The notes under the pieces were generated by a model. That model was not told the origin of the DNA. It searched no databases and was given only the letters and a program-made list of their open reading frames with translations. Position numbers and translations under genes: made by a program. This document shows positions 1-7,429 of a stretch of 9,971 nt of DNA, one piece after another. The stretch is from assembly GCA_003023125.1 (NCBI GenBank), contig PXSY01000062.1, positions 1-9,971 of the forward strand, in the 5' to 3' direction. Numbering within the stretch: the stretch's first letter is position 1; every line of letters starts with the position of its first letter. Source of the stretch: Bacteroidetes bacterium QH_10_64_19 (GTDB lineage: Bacteria; Bacteroidota; Rhodothermia; Rhodothermales; Salinibacteraceae).

Positions 1-375
1 GAGAAGCGACGTGGCCGCTGCGAAATGCCTTCCGGCGCATTGGGCCTGATCCAGGAGAGATTGGCGAGGCCAAAGGAGAGGAAAAAATTGGCCCAACATG
101 GAAAAAGCACCCCGGTGATAAGGGCGCAATTTTTGATCCCATATCTACGTATAGTGTGCCAAAATCGCACCCCGAGAACGCTTAAACACAGGACGACGAT
201 CTCGCAACGCGACCAGAGGGAAACGAAAAACAGCGACTTGCGACGGCGCTTCTCCCTTCTCTCATCTTCCACGTCCCGACGCTCCCCCCATTCGCCCAAT
301 CCGTCCGTTTGCCCTTACGCCCCCGTCCCGGTAGGTTCACGATCCGTCGTTTTTCCCGACCAATGCCCCCAATCC
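1..375. other. Left-edge region with no supportable gene
   Basis: No convincing gene is visible here. One plus frame stays open from base 1 through 591, but before residue Met at 376 its translation is rich in Arg, Ser, Pro and Thr and looks like non-coding GC-rich DNA. Another plus frame is open from the edge to a TAA near 183, and a minus frame is open leftwards from an ATG at 99; either could be the edge of a neighbouring gene, but neither is recognisable. Bases 80-165 are AT-richer than the surroundings, as promoter DNA often is. GCACCCCG occurs at 107-114 and again at 167-174, 60 bp apart. Pyrimidine-rich units with a loose 7-bp spacing run from 249 to about 290 and may be a decayed version of the heptamer arrays found elsewhere in the window. 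Confidence 0.4.
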
Positions 376-591
376 ATGTCCGATTCCTCGCTCTCGCCCG
401 GCCAGGCGTTCGGTCGGTGGATCCTCCACGTCCTCATCTTCCTCGGGGCCGGCGGCGTAGCGGCCGGGCTCTCGGCCCTCGCCTACCAGGCGGTGTCGAA
501 CGCAGAAACACCACTGGGCATCTATGCGGTCATCTTCGCCGCGAGCGGACTCATCGCCTACCGGCAGGCGGAGCACGTCTTCGATGCGTGA
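376..591 (+). CDS. Small two-helix membrane protein, function unknown
   Basis: I do not recognise this 71-residue product. It has a short polar N-terminus (residues 1-14), a first hydrophobic segment at about 15-40 rich in Gly and Ala, a short polar loop (SNAETP, 41-46) and a second hydrophobic segment at about 47-62, ending in a charged tail (RQAEHVFDA). This predicts a two-pass inner-membrane protein with both ends on the same side. I chose the ATG at 376 because the frame, although open far upstream, becomes compositionally implausible before it, while the hydrophobic pattern starts right after it. The TGA at 589-591 lies inside a heptamer repeat array that separates it from the convergent helicase gene. 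It has no operon partner inside the window. It could be a spurious frame, but the clean two-helix pattern argues that it is real. Confidence 0.55.
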   Translation: MSDSSLSPGQAFGRWILHVLIFLGAGGVAAGLSALAYQAVSNAETPLGIYAVIFAASGLIAYRQAEHVFDA

Positions 592-686
592 GACGTGATG
601 CGTGAAAAGTGAAACGTGACGTGTGAGATGGTGCGGAAAGCACAGACGATAAAGACCCTCACGCATCACGCGTCACGAATCACTCC
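588..686. repeat. Inverted pair of heptamer arrays, GTGANNN x6 and TCACNNN x4
   Basis: From 588 to 629 there are six perfectly phased 7-bp units starting GTGA (third positions onward vary: GAC, TGC, AAA, AAC, CGT, GAT). From 659 to 686 there are four 7-bp units starting TCAC, the complementary word. The two arrays face each other across about 29 bp. Segment 587-605 pairs with 659-677 at 17 of 19 positions, so transcripts from either strand could fold into a hairpin. The first unit overlaps the TGA of the 71-residue gene (589-591), and the second array covers the helicase TGA (680-682 on the minus strand). It could act as a bidirectional 3'-end structure for the convergent pair, but no T-run follows either arm, so it is not a classical intrinsic terminator. 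Confidence 0.85.
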
Positions 687-2028
687 GCCTCGTCTTCCTG
701 CTTCGCCCGGGCATAAAGCTCCTGTACCACGGACGCGAGCAGCTCAGGCCGCTCCTCGGACAGCTCCTGCACGAGCGGCACGAAGTCGCCGACGCCCTGC
801 TCAATGCCGTTGGGCGACGCCTCGGCCTCGGCGTAGCGCTCTTCCAGCAGATTGCGGGCCTCGCCGTGGGGGTCCTCCGGAAGCTCAGCCCGTTCGAGCT
901 CAATGTCGTAGGTGTTCGCCATCCGCTTGAGTTCGAACTCGTCCTCGTGGGTGGAGAGGACGATCGTGGTGCCCTCCTCGCCGGCCCGGGCTGTGCGGCC
1001 GGAGCGGGGGATGATGTACTCGTGGTCCTGCGGCTGCCCTCTCGGAGCCGGTCGAGCGCCTTCTCGCGGTCGCGCTGGGAGAGGTCGCCGGACATTTCAT
1101 CGACGTCGTACCCCTTGTTGCCGAGGAACTTGTTGAGGTAGCTGACCTCTCGCTTCGTATTTGCGAAGATCAGGGCCGATTCCGGCTCTTCCAACTCCAT
1201 GAGTTGTGCCAGCACCCGATCCTTGTCCATCGGGTTGACCAGATAGTAGCGGTACTCGTTCTCTTCCACGCTCACCTTGTCGGTGCTGAGCGAGAGGAAC
1301 CCCGGGTCGTCGAGAAACTCGCGGGCCACCGTTCGCACCTTCGGCGGCATGGTGGCGCTGTACATGTACGAAACGCGATCCTCCGGAACATACTCGACGA
1401 TCTCCTTCATGTCCGGGTAGAAGCCCATCGAGAGCATCTCGTCGGCCTCGTCGAGCACCAGCATCCGAAGGGTACTGGCGTCAAAGTTGTCCTTCTTGAG
1501 GTGATCGAGAATGCGTCCGGGGGTGCCAATGACCACCTGCGCCCCCTCCTGAAGCCCGTTGATCTGGGGCTGGTAGCCGACGCCGCCATAAATCAGGACC
1601 GCGTCCATCCGATTTGTGCGCGGCGTTGCAATCTTCATTTGCTCGAACTCCTCATGGATCTGCCGGGCCAACTCCCGGGTGGGGGTGAGGATGAGGACCT
1701 GCTGCTCTTCCTTGTCCGGATTCACCAGGTCGAAGAGCGGGAGCAGAAAGGCCCCCGTCTTGCCCGATCCGGTCTGGGACTGCACGATCAGATCGCGCCC
1801 CTCCAGGATGTAGGGGATGGCCTTCTGCTGAACGTCCATCAGGTCGGTCCAGCCGGCAGCATGCACGGCCTGCTCCATGTGCCCGGACAGATCGTTGACG
1901 GTCACCTCGTCGAGGGGCGGATCCGGTTCCCGAAGCTCGCCAATCTCGTCGCGCCTCCGCTCCTTTTGCGCCTCGGAGGTCAAGTCGATAACGTTCGTAT
2001 ACGGGCTGTCTGAAATCTCGGGAGCCAT
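680..2028 (-). pseudogene. DEAD-box RNA helicase, frameshifted and lacking motif V
   Basis: This is an ATP-dependent RNA-unwinding enzyme of the DeaD/CshA/RhlE superfamily 2 group, which acts in ribosome assembly and RNA turnover. From the ATG at 2028, residues 1-332 show the Q-motif region (Q67/Q68), Walker A SQTGSGKT (84-91), PTRELA (116-121), TPGR (169-172), DEAD (193-196), SAT (224-226) and the motif IV region LIFANTKR (286-293). After the segment ending DRLREG (residue 331, near 1036) this frame becomes nonsense. The true C-terminus resumes in another frame at about 1033 (PQDHEY..., then motif VI RSGRTARAG, then an acidic tail) and ends at TGA 680-682. Roughly 30-35 residues normally carrying motif V (ATDVAARGID type) are absent, and the loss changes frame. 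The product would lack a functional second RecA domain. A sequence or assembly error is an equally possible explanation. It stands 214 bp downstream of fabG. Confidence 0.88.
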
Positions 2029-2130
2029 GCGGCAAGCGGCGTACGTTTAGATGCCAGTTTGGGACGTAATGGATGTACGCTTCGGCGTCGCAAATCAGCC
2101 TACGACGGACCCATGACGGGGCGGAACGGG

Positions 2131-2182
2131 GGGACATATGCTACGACCGAAGACGCACCTCAAAGTGGGAAATTTGCTACGA
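2131..2182. repeat. Imperfect 16-bp direct repeat upstream of the helicase
   Basis: The word at 2131-2146 (GGGACATATGCTACGA on the plus strand) recurs at 2167-2182 as GGGAAATTTGCTACGA, with 14 of 16 positions the same. The copies are 36 bp apart and lie about 103-154 bp upstream of the helicase ATG at 2028, in the fabG-helicase spacer (2029-2242). Tandem half-sites on a similar face of the helix can bind a regulator, so this may be part of the helicase promoter. No recognised operator matches, and no convincing intrinsic terminator for fabG is visible in this spacer. Confidence 0.4.
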
Positions 2183-2242
2183 AAAACTTCTCTGGTCGAT
2201 CCTCCAAATCCTTAATAGACGACGAAAAGCGAAGCAACAGGT

Positions 2243-2992
2243 CTACATGGAGAGCCCCCCGTTTACGTGCAGGACGTGTCCTGTGATGTAATTGGCCGCA
2301 GGGGAGGCCAGAAACAGCACAGAGTCGGCAATCTCATCGGGATCGGCCAGCCGGTCGAGCGGTACGGCATCGAGGATGCCCTCGCGGGTCTCGTCGTCCA
2401 ATTCGTTGGTCATGTCCGTCTGCACGTATCCGGGCGCCACGACGTTGACCGTGACGTTGCGGCCGCCCAACTCCTTGGCAAGGCTTTTCGAGAAGCCCAC
2501 GATGCCTGCCTTGGAGGCGGCGTAGTTCGTTTGGCCCGCGTTTCCGGTGGTGCCCACCACGGACGAGATGTTGACGATGGCGCCGCTCTGCTGGCGCATC
2601 ATGGGCATGTACGCCGCCTTGCAGAAGTTGAAGACCCCTTTCAGATTGGTCTCGACGACAGCGTCCCAGTCGTCCTCCCCCATGCGGAGCAGAAGCCCGT
2701 CCCGCGTGATCCCAGCGTTGTTGACGAGCACATCGAGCGTGTCCCAGCGGTCAAGCACGGCGTCGACGTGCGCCTGTGCCGCGTCCAGATCGGCCACGTC
2801 GCCCTGCAACGACAGCGCCTCGACGCCTTCCGCTTCAAGCTGGTCGACAAGGGCCGCGGCCGCATCGGTCGACGACCGAAAGGTAAATGCGACGTTGGCG
2901 CCCGCGTCGGCAAACGCTTCGACGAGCGCGCGACCGATTCCCCGCGTTCCGCCGGTCACGAGAACGGTGGATCCACGAAAGTCTGCCTGCAT
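2243..2992 (-). CDS. fabG: 3-oxoacyl-[acyl-carrier-protein] reductase FabG
   Basis: FabG is the NADPH-dependent reductase that converts 3-oxoacyl-ACP to (3R)-3-hydroxyacyl-ACP, the first reduction of each cycle of type II fatty-acid synthesis in the cytoplasm. The 249-residue product is full length for this short-chain dehydrogenase. It shows the Rossmann signature TGGTRGIG (13-20), NNAG (91-94) and the catalytic set N116, S144 (in NISSVVG), Y157 and K161 (YAASK), plus the VNVVAPGYVQTDM segment (182-194) and the C-terminal HVNGGLSM. I chose the ATG at 2992 because homology starts there; the open frame continues 122 codons upstream in unconvincing sequence. No Shine-Dalgarno is visible. It follows the lipoprotein gene after 341 bp, a gap that probably contains its own promoter. 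acpP, commonly the next gene, is not downstream. Confidence 0.96.
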   Translation of the reverse strand: MQADFRGSTVLVTGGTRGIGRALVEAFADAGANVAFTFRSSTDAAAALVDQLEAEGVEALSLQGDVADLDAAQAHVDAVLDRWDTLDVLVNNAGITRDGLLLRMGEDDWDAVVETNLKGVFNFCKAAYMPMMRQQSGAIVNISSVVGTTGNAGQTNYAASKAGIVGFSKSLAKELGGRNVTVNVVAPGYVQTDMTNELDDETREGILDAVPLDRLADPDEIADSVLFLASPAANYITGHVLHVNGGLSM

Positions 2993-3333
2993 GATGGTGT
3001 GGCAATCTCGATGGCACAATTGCGGTGCGGGGACGCCCGCTGCCCCGATGGTCCAGAAGATTGGGAATTCCACCCGGAAAGGCAAGAAGGTGGCCCCTCG
3101 GTCGAGGTGATCACGTGTTAAGAAACACCCCCGCCTCCGATCCACGAACCGGCTTGGAAAGCGCCCCAAGACGGCACCTGGAGACTGGGCGCACAAGCCT
3201 TTTGGTCTCAGAGGTGGACAATGTCCGATCGTGGGGGGCGGACCCCGAGTGCGATGGGCCCGCGGGCTCCGCAGTTCGCCAGAGAGGAGGGCCGCTTGGG
3301 CAGACAGCCCGTGAGGCACTGTCCCTCCAGTCC
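2993..3333 (-). promoter_or_regulatory. fabG upstream spacer with clustered palindromes
   Basis: This 341-bp spacer lies between the lipoprotein stop and the fabG start and contains no supportable gene. Within 3096-3128 three palindromes lie end to end: CCTCGGTCGAGG (3096-3107), GTGATCAC (3107-3114, overlapping CACGTG at 3112-3117) and GTGTTAAGAAACAC (3115-3128). They are about 105-137 bp upstream of the fabG ATG. Such a cluster suggests operator sites or a leader structure controlling fabG separately from the genes upstream, but none matches an operator I know. I could not identify -35/-10 or Bacteroidota-type -33/-7 elements with confidence. Confidence 0.35.
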
Positions 3334-3337
3334 TCAC
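3311..3337 (-). terminator. Hairpin overlapping the lipoprotein stop codon
   Basis: On the plus strand GTGAGG (3311-3316) and ACTG (3318-3321) pair with CAGT (3328-3331) and CCTCAC (3332-3337), leaving a single bulged C at 3317 and a six-base loop. That is a ten-pair stem overlapping the TGA of the lipoprotein gene (3334-3336 on the minus strand). The transcript after the stem is not U-rich, so it is a weak candidate for intrinsic termination; transcript 3'-end protection or a pause site is equally possible. Confidence 0.38.
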
Positions 3338-4077
3338 CCTTCGTCCTCCCACGTCCACGAAAACCGCTCTTTCGATGACAGTCCGGACCGGCGAACCGTA
3401 AGCTCCACATCCGCGCTGTCAGCGAGAACATCGGTGCCCTCGACGGTACGCGGGAAGTGCAACGTGTTTCGCCGGTAGAGCGCGGTTTCTCCGCCGGACA
3501 CGTACGCCTCACGGAGCGGGCCGTGATCGGCACGCGTGGGGCGGAGGGTGCGGTCGCCCACGCGGAGCACTGTGCGGGCGCTCGGCCCGGCAATGATTCC
3601 GTTCGTGCCGCGACCCGTGAACCAGTACACGTCAATCTGAATGGTCTTGCTGTACGACTTCCGGCGCCGTTCAAGGAGTTCTCGGGCCTTCTCTTTCCGG
3701 AGCGACACGATGCCCACCTCCGGCTGGAGCGAGGCGAGTGCGAGTTCGAGGCTCCAGAACGTCGCGTAGGTTTGGGATTGTTGCACGGAGCGTCCCGCCC
3801 CCAGTCTCCGGTAGCTACTGGACCATTTCTGAATGAGTGACTGGTAATCGCGCTCCAGCTGGTACTTCAGTTTGTCATCGCCCTCGGTGACCGTGAGATC
3901 CTGCAAGGAATCCGGATGATGAACAGTCCGCTCCGGCGGGAGAAAGCGCTGCGCCACCTGCCCCTCATTGACGGAATAGAGGTCGCCGCCGCCACAGCCC
4001 ACAAGGAGAAGGGGAAGGAGCAGGACGATTGCGCCAGACAGACCGTGCAGCAACGAGGAAACAGAAGCCCGATACAT
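3334..4077 (-). CDS. Putative outer-membrane lipoprotein, function unknown
   Basis: I do not recognise this family. The 247-residue product starts with a type II signal peptide: a short basic start (MYRAS), a hydrophobic core at about 14-26 and the lipobox LVGC with the lipidated cysteine at C28, followed by GGG. Absence of Asp at the +2 position fits export to the outer membrane. The mature part has a polar helical stretch (about 66-95), a second helical stretch rich in Arg, Lys and Glu (about 126-143) and a C-terminal half (about 145-230) with alternating hydrophobic and polar residues typical of a beta domain. I chose the ATG at 4077 because the signal peptide begins there; the frame extends 48 codons upstream without merit. 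It lies between fabD (121 bp upstream) and fabG in the same orientation, so it is probably co-transcribed with lipid genes. A role in the cell envelope is inference only. Confidence 0.78.
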   Translation of the reverse strand: MYRASVSSLLHGLSGAIVLLLPLLLVGCGGGDLYSVNEGQVAQRFLPPERTVHHPDSLQDLTVTEGDDKLKYQLERDYQSLIQKWSSSYRRLGAGRSVQQSQTYATFWSLELALASLQPEVGIVSLRKEKARELLERRRKSYSKTIQIDVYWFTGRGTNGIIAGPSARTVLRVGDRTLRPTRADHGPLREAYVSGGETALYRRNTLHFPRTVEGTDVLADSADVELTVRRSGLSSKERFSWTWEDEG

Positions 4078-4198
4078 GGAGGGGCGGAGGCGGCCGTGGA
4101 GGCGGGAACGAGGTCGAACGAAGGACGCAACGAGCATGAGATGAAAATCGCCCGACCTCCGCGGGGTTCCCCCTCTGCCCTCAGGGCGTACCAATCTC

Positions 4199-5137
4199 TT
4201 ACGTGGACGTGATGCCCGCAATTTCGTCCGCCGTGCCCGCCCCTACCGCTTCGACGTCGCTTCCAAGGGTGCGGTTCACGAGCCCCTGCAACACCTGTCC
4301 CGTCCCGACCTCTACGAATCGGTCGGCCCCCTCCTCGTGCATGCGGCGAAGCGTCGGCGCCCACCGGACTGGGGAAAGAAGCTGCTCGGTGAGCCGCCGC
4401 TGAATCTCATCGGGCTCAGTCGTCGGCTCGGCCGTCACGTTCGGGTAGACCGGACAGCGGGGCGTCTCGATGGTCACTGATTCAAGCACCTCTGCGAGTC
4501 CCTCCCGGGCATACTCCATGAGGGGAGAGTGGAACGCTCCGCTCACGGGGAGCGGCATGCTGCGTCCATCGATTTCCCCCGTGGCCTGCTCCACGGCATT
4601 TACGTCGCCCGAGATGACGATCTGCCCCGGCGCGTTGTAGTTGGCGGGCTGTACAACCCCGTTCTCCTCCGCAGAAATTTCCTCGCACACCGCCTCAACC
4701 TGGTCGGCATTGCCCCCCAGCACAGCCGCCATGGCGCCGGGGCGCCGGGTTCCTGCCTCACTCATCAACGCGCCCCGTCGACGCACCACGCGCAGCCCGT
4801 CCTCGAACGAAAGAGCGCCTGCAGCCGCCAGCGCGCTGTATTCGCCTAGGCTGTGGCCCGCCACCATGTCCGGCTGCGCCCCCTCGGCGTCGAGCACCGC
4901 CATGGCCGCCAGGCTATGCGTATAGAGCGCGGGCTGGGTCACCTCCGTCTGCTTGAGCGCCTCTTCGGGATCCCCGATGTCCGACTCAAGCCCAAACATG
5001 AGCGTGAGGAGGTCGATGTCCCCGAGGATCTCGTTGGCCGCCTCAAACCGGGCCCGGGCCTCCTCGTGCTGCTCGTAGAGCTCGTAGCCCATGCCGACCG
5101 ACTGCGAGCCCTGTCCGGGAAAGAGAAACGCTGTCAT
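4199..5137 (-). CDS. fabD: Malonyl-CoA:ACP transacylase FabD
   Basis: FabD transfers malonyl from CoA to acyl carrier protein, supplying the extender unit for FabH and the elongating synthases. The 312-residue product is full length. Visible motifs are the N-terminal FPGQGSQ (6-12), the nucleophile elbow GHSLG (94-98, S96), the substrate-binding arginine (R121 region, VVRRRGALM), the catalytic histidine H203 in GAFHSPLM, and EVGTGQVLQGL near the C-terminus. The start at 5137 (MTAFLFPGQGSQ) is the standard position; the frame's earlier ATG adds 21 residues that do not fit the family. The segment between about 181 and 195 is a few residues shorter than in E. coli FabD as I remember it, which I take as natural variation. 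It is 90 bp downstream of fabH, with a heptamer repeat locus in the gap. Confidence 0.97.
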   Translation of the reverse strand: MTAFLFPGQGSQSVGMGYELYEQHEEARARFEAANEILGDIDLLTLMFGLESDIGDPEEALKQTEVTQPALYTHSLAAMAVLDAEGAQPDMVAGHSLGEYSALAAAGALSFEDGLRVVRRRGALMSEAGTRRPGAMAAVLGGNADQVEAVCEEISAEENGVVQPANYNAPGQIVISGDVNAVEQATGEIDGRSMPLPVSGAFHSPLMEYAREGLAEVLESVTIETPRCPVYPNVTAEPTTEPDEIQRRLTEQLLSPVRWAPTLRRMHEEGADRFVEVGTGQVLQGLVNRTLGSDVEAVGAGTADEIAGITST

Positions 5138-5142
5138 GACAG

Positions 5143-5221
5143 TGTCGAATTGCGAGTTCCGATCTGCGAATGTAGACGGTCCGGACTGGTGGCGGCGCAA
5201 CTATTCGTCACTCGCCACTCG
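5143..5221. repeat. Inverted pair of heptamer arrays between fabH and fabD
   Basis: On the plus strand 5146-5173 reads as four phased 7-bp units: CGAATTG, CGAGTTC, CGATCTG, CGAATGT. At 5201-5221 the units are CTATTCG, TCACTCG, CCACTCG, whose reverse complements (CGAATAG, CGAGTGA, CGAGTGG) belong to the same CGARTNN family. The two arrays therefore face each other across about 27 bp. The right array starts six bases past the fabH TGA (5228-5230, minus strand) and the left array ends a few bases before the fabD ATG (5137). The region is part of the presumed fabH-fabD transcript and could fold into an imperfect hairpin in the intercistronic spacer. Confidence 0.72.
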
Positions 5222-5227
5222 AGATTG

Positions 5228-6235
5228 TCAGTCGTAGGCCCAGGTGAGGTGCCCTGCGCCCCAGGTGAAGCCGCCCCCGAAAGCGGTAATGATGAGGTCG
5301 TCCCCCCGCTCCAGATCCTCTTCCCAGTCAAAGAGGCAGAGCGGAATCGTCGCGGCGGTCGTATTGCCGTAGCGATCGATGTTCAGCATCACCTGATCGG
5401 ACGACAGGCCCATGCGCTTGGCCGTGGCGTCGATGATGCGCTGATTGGCCTGGTGGGGCACAAGGTAGTCGACATCGTCGGCCTCCAGGTCGTTGCGCTC
5501 CATCACCTTCTCGCACACGTCCGCCATGCGGGTGACAGCAAACTTGAAGACCTGTCGGCCCTCCTGGTGGAGGTAGTGCATATGGGCATCAACGGTCTCG
5601 TGCGTCGGCGGGTTGAGGCTTCCGCCGCCTTCCATGCACAGCAGGTCGCTGTGCTCACCGTCAACGTGGTGCACCGCGTCGTGGAGCCCCACCTCCTCGT
5701 CGGCCTCCAGCACCACGGCCCCTGCCGCGTCCCCGAAGAGAATGCAGGTCGTACGGTCCGTGTAGTCTACAATCGAACTCATCTTGTCGGCCCCAATGAC
5801 GAGAACCGTCTCCGCCTGGCCGGTCTCGATGAACTGCGCCCCCGTCGTGAGGGCGTAGATAAAGCCGCTGCAGGCCGCCGAAAGATCAAATCCCCACGCA
5901 TTGGACGCACCGAGGTTGTCCTGGACCAGGCACGCCGTCGCCGGAAAGAGCATGTCGGGCGTCACCGTGGCCACGACAATGAGGTCTACTTCGTCCGCCT
6001 CGATGCCGCGCTCGTCGAGGGCCTCCTGAGCCGCCTCCGTGGCCATAAACGCCGTCGCCTTGCCGTCGTCACCCAAGATGCGTCGCTCCTGAATGCCCGT
6101 CCGGGTGCGGATCCACTCATCGTTGGTTTCCACCATCCCCTCTAAGTCGCTGTTCGTAAGCCGCTTCTCGGGAAGGTAATGGCCGACGGCGGTGATGGCC
6201 GCCTGGCGAGATGGGGGTGGGGAAGCAGAAGGCAT
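5228..6235 (-). CDS. fabH: 3-oxoacyl-ACP synthase III FabH
   Basis: FabH starts fatty-acid synthesis by condensing acetyl-CoA or a branched acyl-CoA with malonyl-ACP. Counting from the ATG at 6235 the product is 335 residues, the normal length. It has the thiolase-fold signatures YLPEKRLTN and [13 protein letters not shown] near the N-terminus, the catalytic cysteine C122 in [16 protein letters not shown] (about 168-176), and the catalytic H261 (PHQAN) and N291 ([10 protein letters not shown]), ending [14 protein letters not shown] five codons upstream (6250) is an alternative start, but the ATG is preferred. No Shine-Dalgarno is seen. It starts 47 bp after plsX and precedes fabD, the usual order for the plsX-fabH-fabD-fabG operon. 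Confidence 0.97.
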   Translation of the reverse strand: MPSASPPPSRQAAITAVGHYLPEKRLTNSDLEGMVETNDEWIRTRTGIQERRILGDDGKATAFMATEAAQEALDERGIEADEVDLIVVATVTPDMLFPATACLVQDNLGASNAWGFDLSAACSGFIYALTTGAQFIETGQAETVLVIGADKMSSIVDYTDRTTCILFGDAAGAVVLEADEEVGLHDAVHHVDGEHSDLLCMEGGGSLNPPTHETVDAHMHYLHQEGRQVFKFAVTRMADVCEKVMERNDLEADDVDYLVPHQANQRIIDATAKRMGLSSDQVMLNIDRYGNTTAATIPLCLFDWEEDLERGDDLIITAFGGGFTWGAGHLTWAYD

Positions 6236-6282
6236 AAAGAAACCGGACAATGCGAGAAATACGAGGACACGCGCCCTGAACG

Positions 6283-7248
6283 CTACGTGGCCCCGGTCGC
6301 AAAGGCCTCTTCAAGCGCGTGGGCCACGCCTGCCGAGGCGAGCGCCGCGGCTGAGTGAATCATCTGCGCGATCACGTCGGGCGAGGAGCGTCCATGCCCG
6401 ATGAGAACATTTCCGTTGACCCCCAGAAGCGGCGCTCCGCCCTGCGACTCGGGATCGAATCCTTCTCGCACCTCCCAGAGGACTCCTTCAACGAGTTCGC
6501 GTTCGTCCGCGTCCAGGTTCTGCCGATCCATTTCCTGTTCGGTCATCTCCGAGAGCACTGTGGTCATGCTCTCTCCGAACTTCAGGAGCGCATTGCCGAC
6601 GAATCCGTCGCAGATAATGATGTCGGTAGGGTAGAGGAGAAGGTCCCCGCCCTCCACGTTACCGGCAAAATTCAGATCGTCGGCCCCCTGAAGCAGGTCG
6701 TATGCCTCCTTCACCTGCTCGTTGCCCTTGCCCGGTTCTTCCCCAATGTTGAGCAGCCCGACCGACGGATCCTCATTTTCGAGAATCTGGCGCGCATAGA
6801 CCGTCCCCATCCGCGCAAACTGAAGGAGATGAGCGGGCTTGCAGTCGACGTTGCTGCCAATGTCGAGGACGACGGAATAAATGCGTTGCAGAATAAACAT
6901 TGCGGCCGCCATGATGGCGCCAGTGTTGCCGGCACTCACAAATGCATCGGCGTGGCCATCGTGGTGGGCCGCAAGGCCACGATGAATGGACGAATTGGTC
7001 TTCTGCTTGACCGCCGTCGACGGCGCCTCCCCCATGCCAATAACCTCCAGCGCATCCACGACACGAACCGCGTCCGTTATTCCCTCCGCGCGACTCCCGA
7101 GCGATTCTTGAAGCTGCGCCTCGGGACCGACGAGAAGGATTGACATTTCTTCGTCGGCGTGCTGGAGAGCCTGAATGACCCCTTCAATGACTGCCTCTGG
7201 AGCCTCGTCGCCGCCCATTGCATCCACTGCGATACGTGACACTGCCAT
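6283..7248 (-). CDS. plsX: Phosphate acyltransferase PlsX with an internal gap
   Basis: PlsX makes acyl-phosphate from acyl-ACP, the donor for PlsY in glycerolipid synthesis, and works at the inner face of the membrane. The 321-residue product begins with the family signature [15 protein letters not shown] (6-20) and contains [13 protein letters not shown] (104-116), [13 protein letters not shown] (126-138), LLNIGEE (165-171), [11 protein letters not shown] (213-223), GAPLLGVNG (271-279) and IGHGRS (283-288). Between I123 and Y124 (base 6879/6880) the family normally has about 20 more residues, including a conserved ERPA-type segment; here ILQRI runs straight into YSVVLDIG. The missing part is in frame, so the protein stays open. 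It may be a real deletion or a sequence error. Start at 7248 is set by homology; the open frame continues upstream through non-homologous sequence. An intrinsic terminator upstream suggests its own promoter within 7249-7429. Confidence 0.92.
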   Translation of the reverse strand: MAVSRIAVDAMGGDEAPEAVIEGVIQALQHADEEMSILLVGPEAQLQESLGSRAEGITDAVRVVDALEVIGMGEAPSTAVKQKTNSSIHRGLAAHHDGHADAFVSAGNTGAIMAAAMFILQRIYSVVLDIGSNVDCKPAHLLQFARMGTVYARQILENEDPSVGLLNIGEEPGKGNEQVKEAYDLLQGADDLNFAGNVEGGDLLLYPTDIIICDGFVGNALLKFGESMTTVLSEMTEQEMDRQNLDADERELVEGVLWEVREGFDPESQGGAPLLGVNGNVLIGHGRSSPDVIAQMIHSAAALASAGVAHALEEAFATGAT

Positions 7249-7429
7249 ACGAACCGTCGGGGTCTCTGCCAGAAGGGTATGCCGAGGAAACGACTGGATA
7301 CAGCCGCACTGAATTGGTCGGATGCGCGGGCGAGTTCGGCCCGGAAGCGCAGCAGTGATCCGACGGAAACATAGGCGTACGCAATGACAGTCGCCGAGCC
7401 CATTCCGACTCACGGAGCGAAGACCCGAC

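Noticed and set aside
140..165. TTGGCAC on the minus strand near 155-163 resembling half of a sigma-54 promoter
   Set aside because: The required TTGC half at the correct spacing is absent.
25..375. N-terminal extension of the small membrane protein to an ATG at 25
   Set aside because: The added residues are basic, low in hydrophobics and include AT-rich promoter-like DNA; the membrane protein pattern starts at 376.
1204..2013. A 269-codon plus-strand open frame opposite the helicase
   Set aside because: It mirrors the helicase coding frame, and its composition is typical of an antisense shadow.
3105..3117. A 13-bp word shared between the fabG upstream region and rplM (8928-8940)
   Set aside because: One or so exact 13-bp match is expected by chance in a window this size, and the rplM copy encodes conserved residues.
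2267..3121. A 284-codon plus-strand open frame opposite fabG
   Set aside because: FabG on the other strand has all catalytic residues; this frame has no recognisable domain.
4560..4600. Slightly short loop in FabD around residues 181-195
   Set aside because: Only a few residues shorter than the E. coli protein, with all motifs and flanks intact; ordinary length variation.
4853..6145. A 430-codon open frame on the plus strand antisense to fabD and fabH
   Set aside because: It lies wholly opposite well-supported genes, is rich in His, Arg, Val and Leu, as antisense frames of GC-rich genes are, and shows no family motif.
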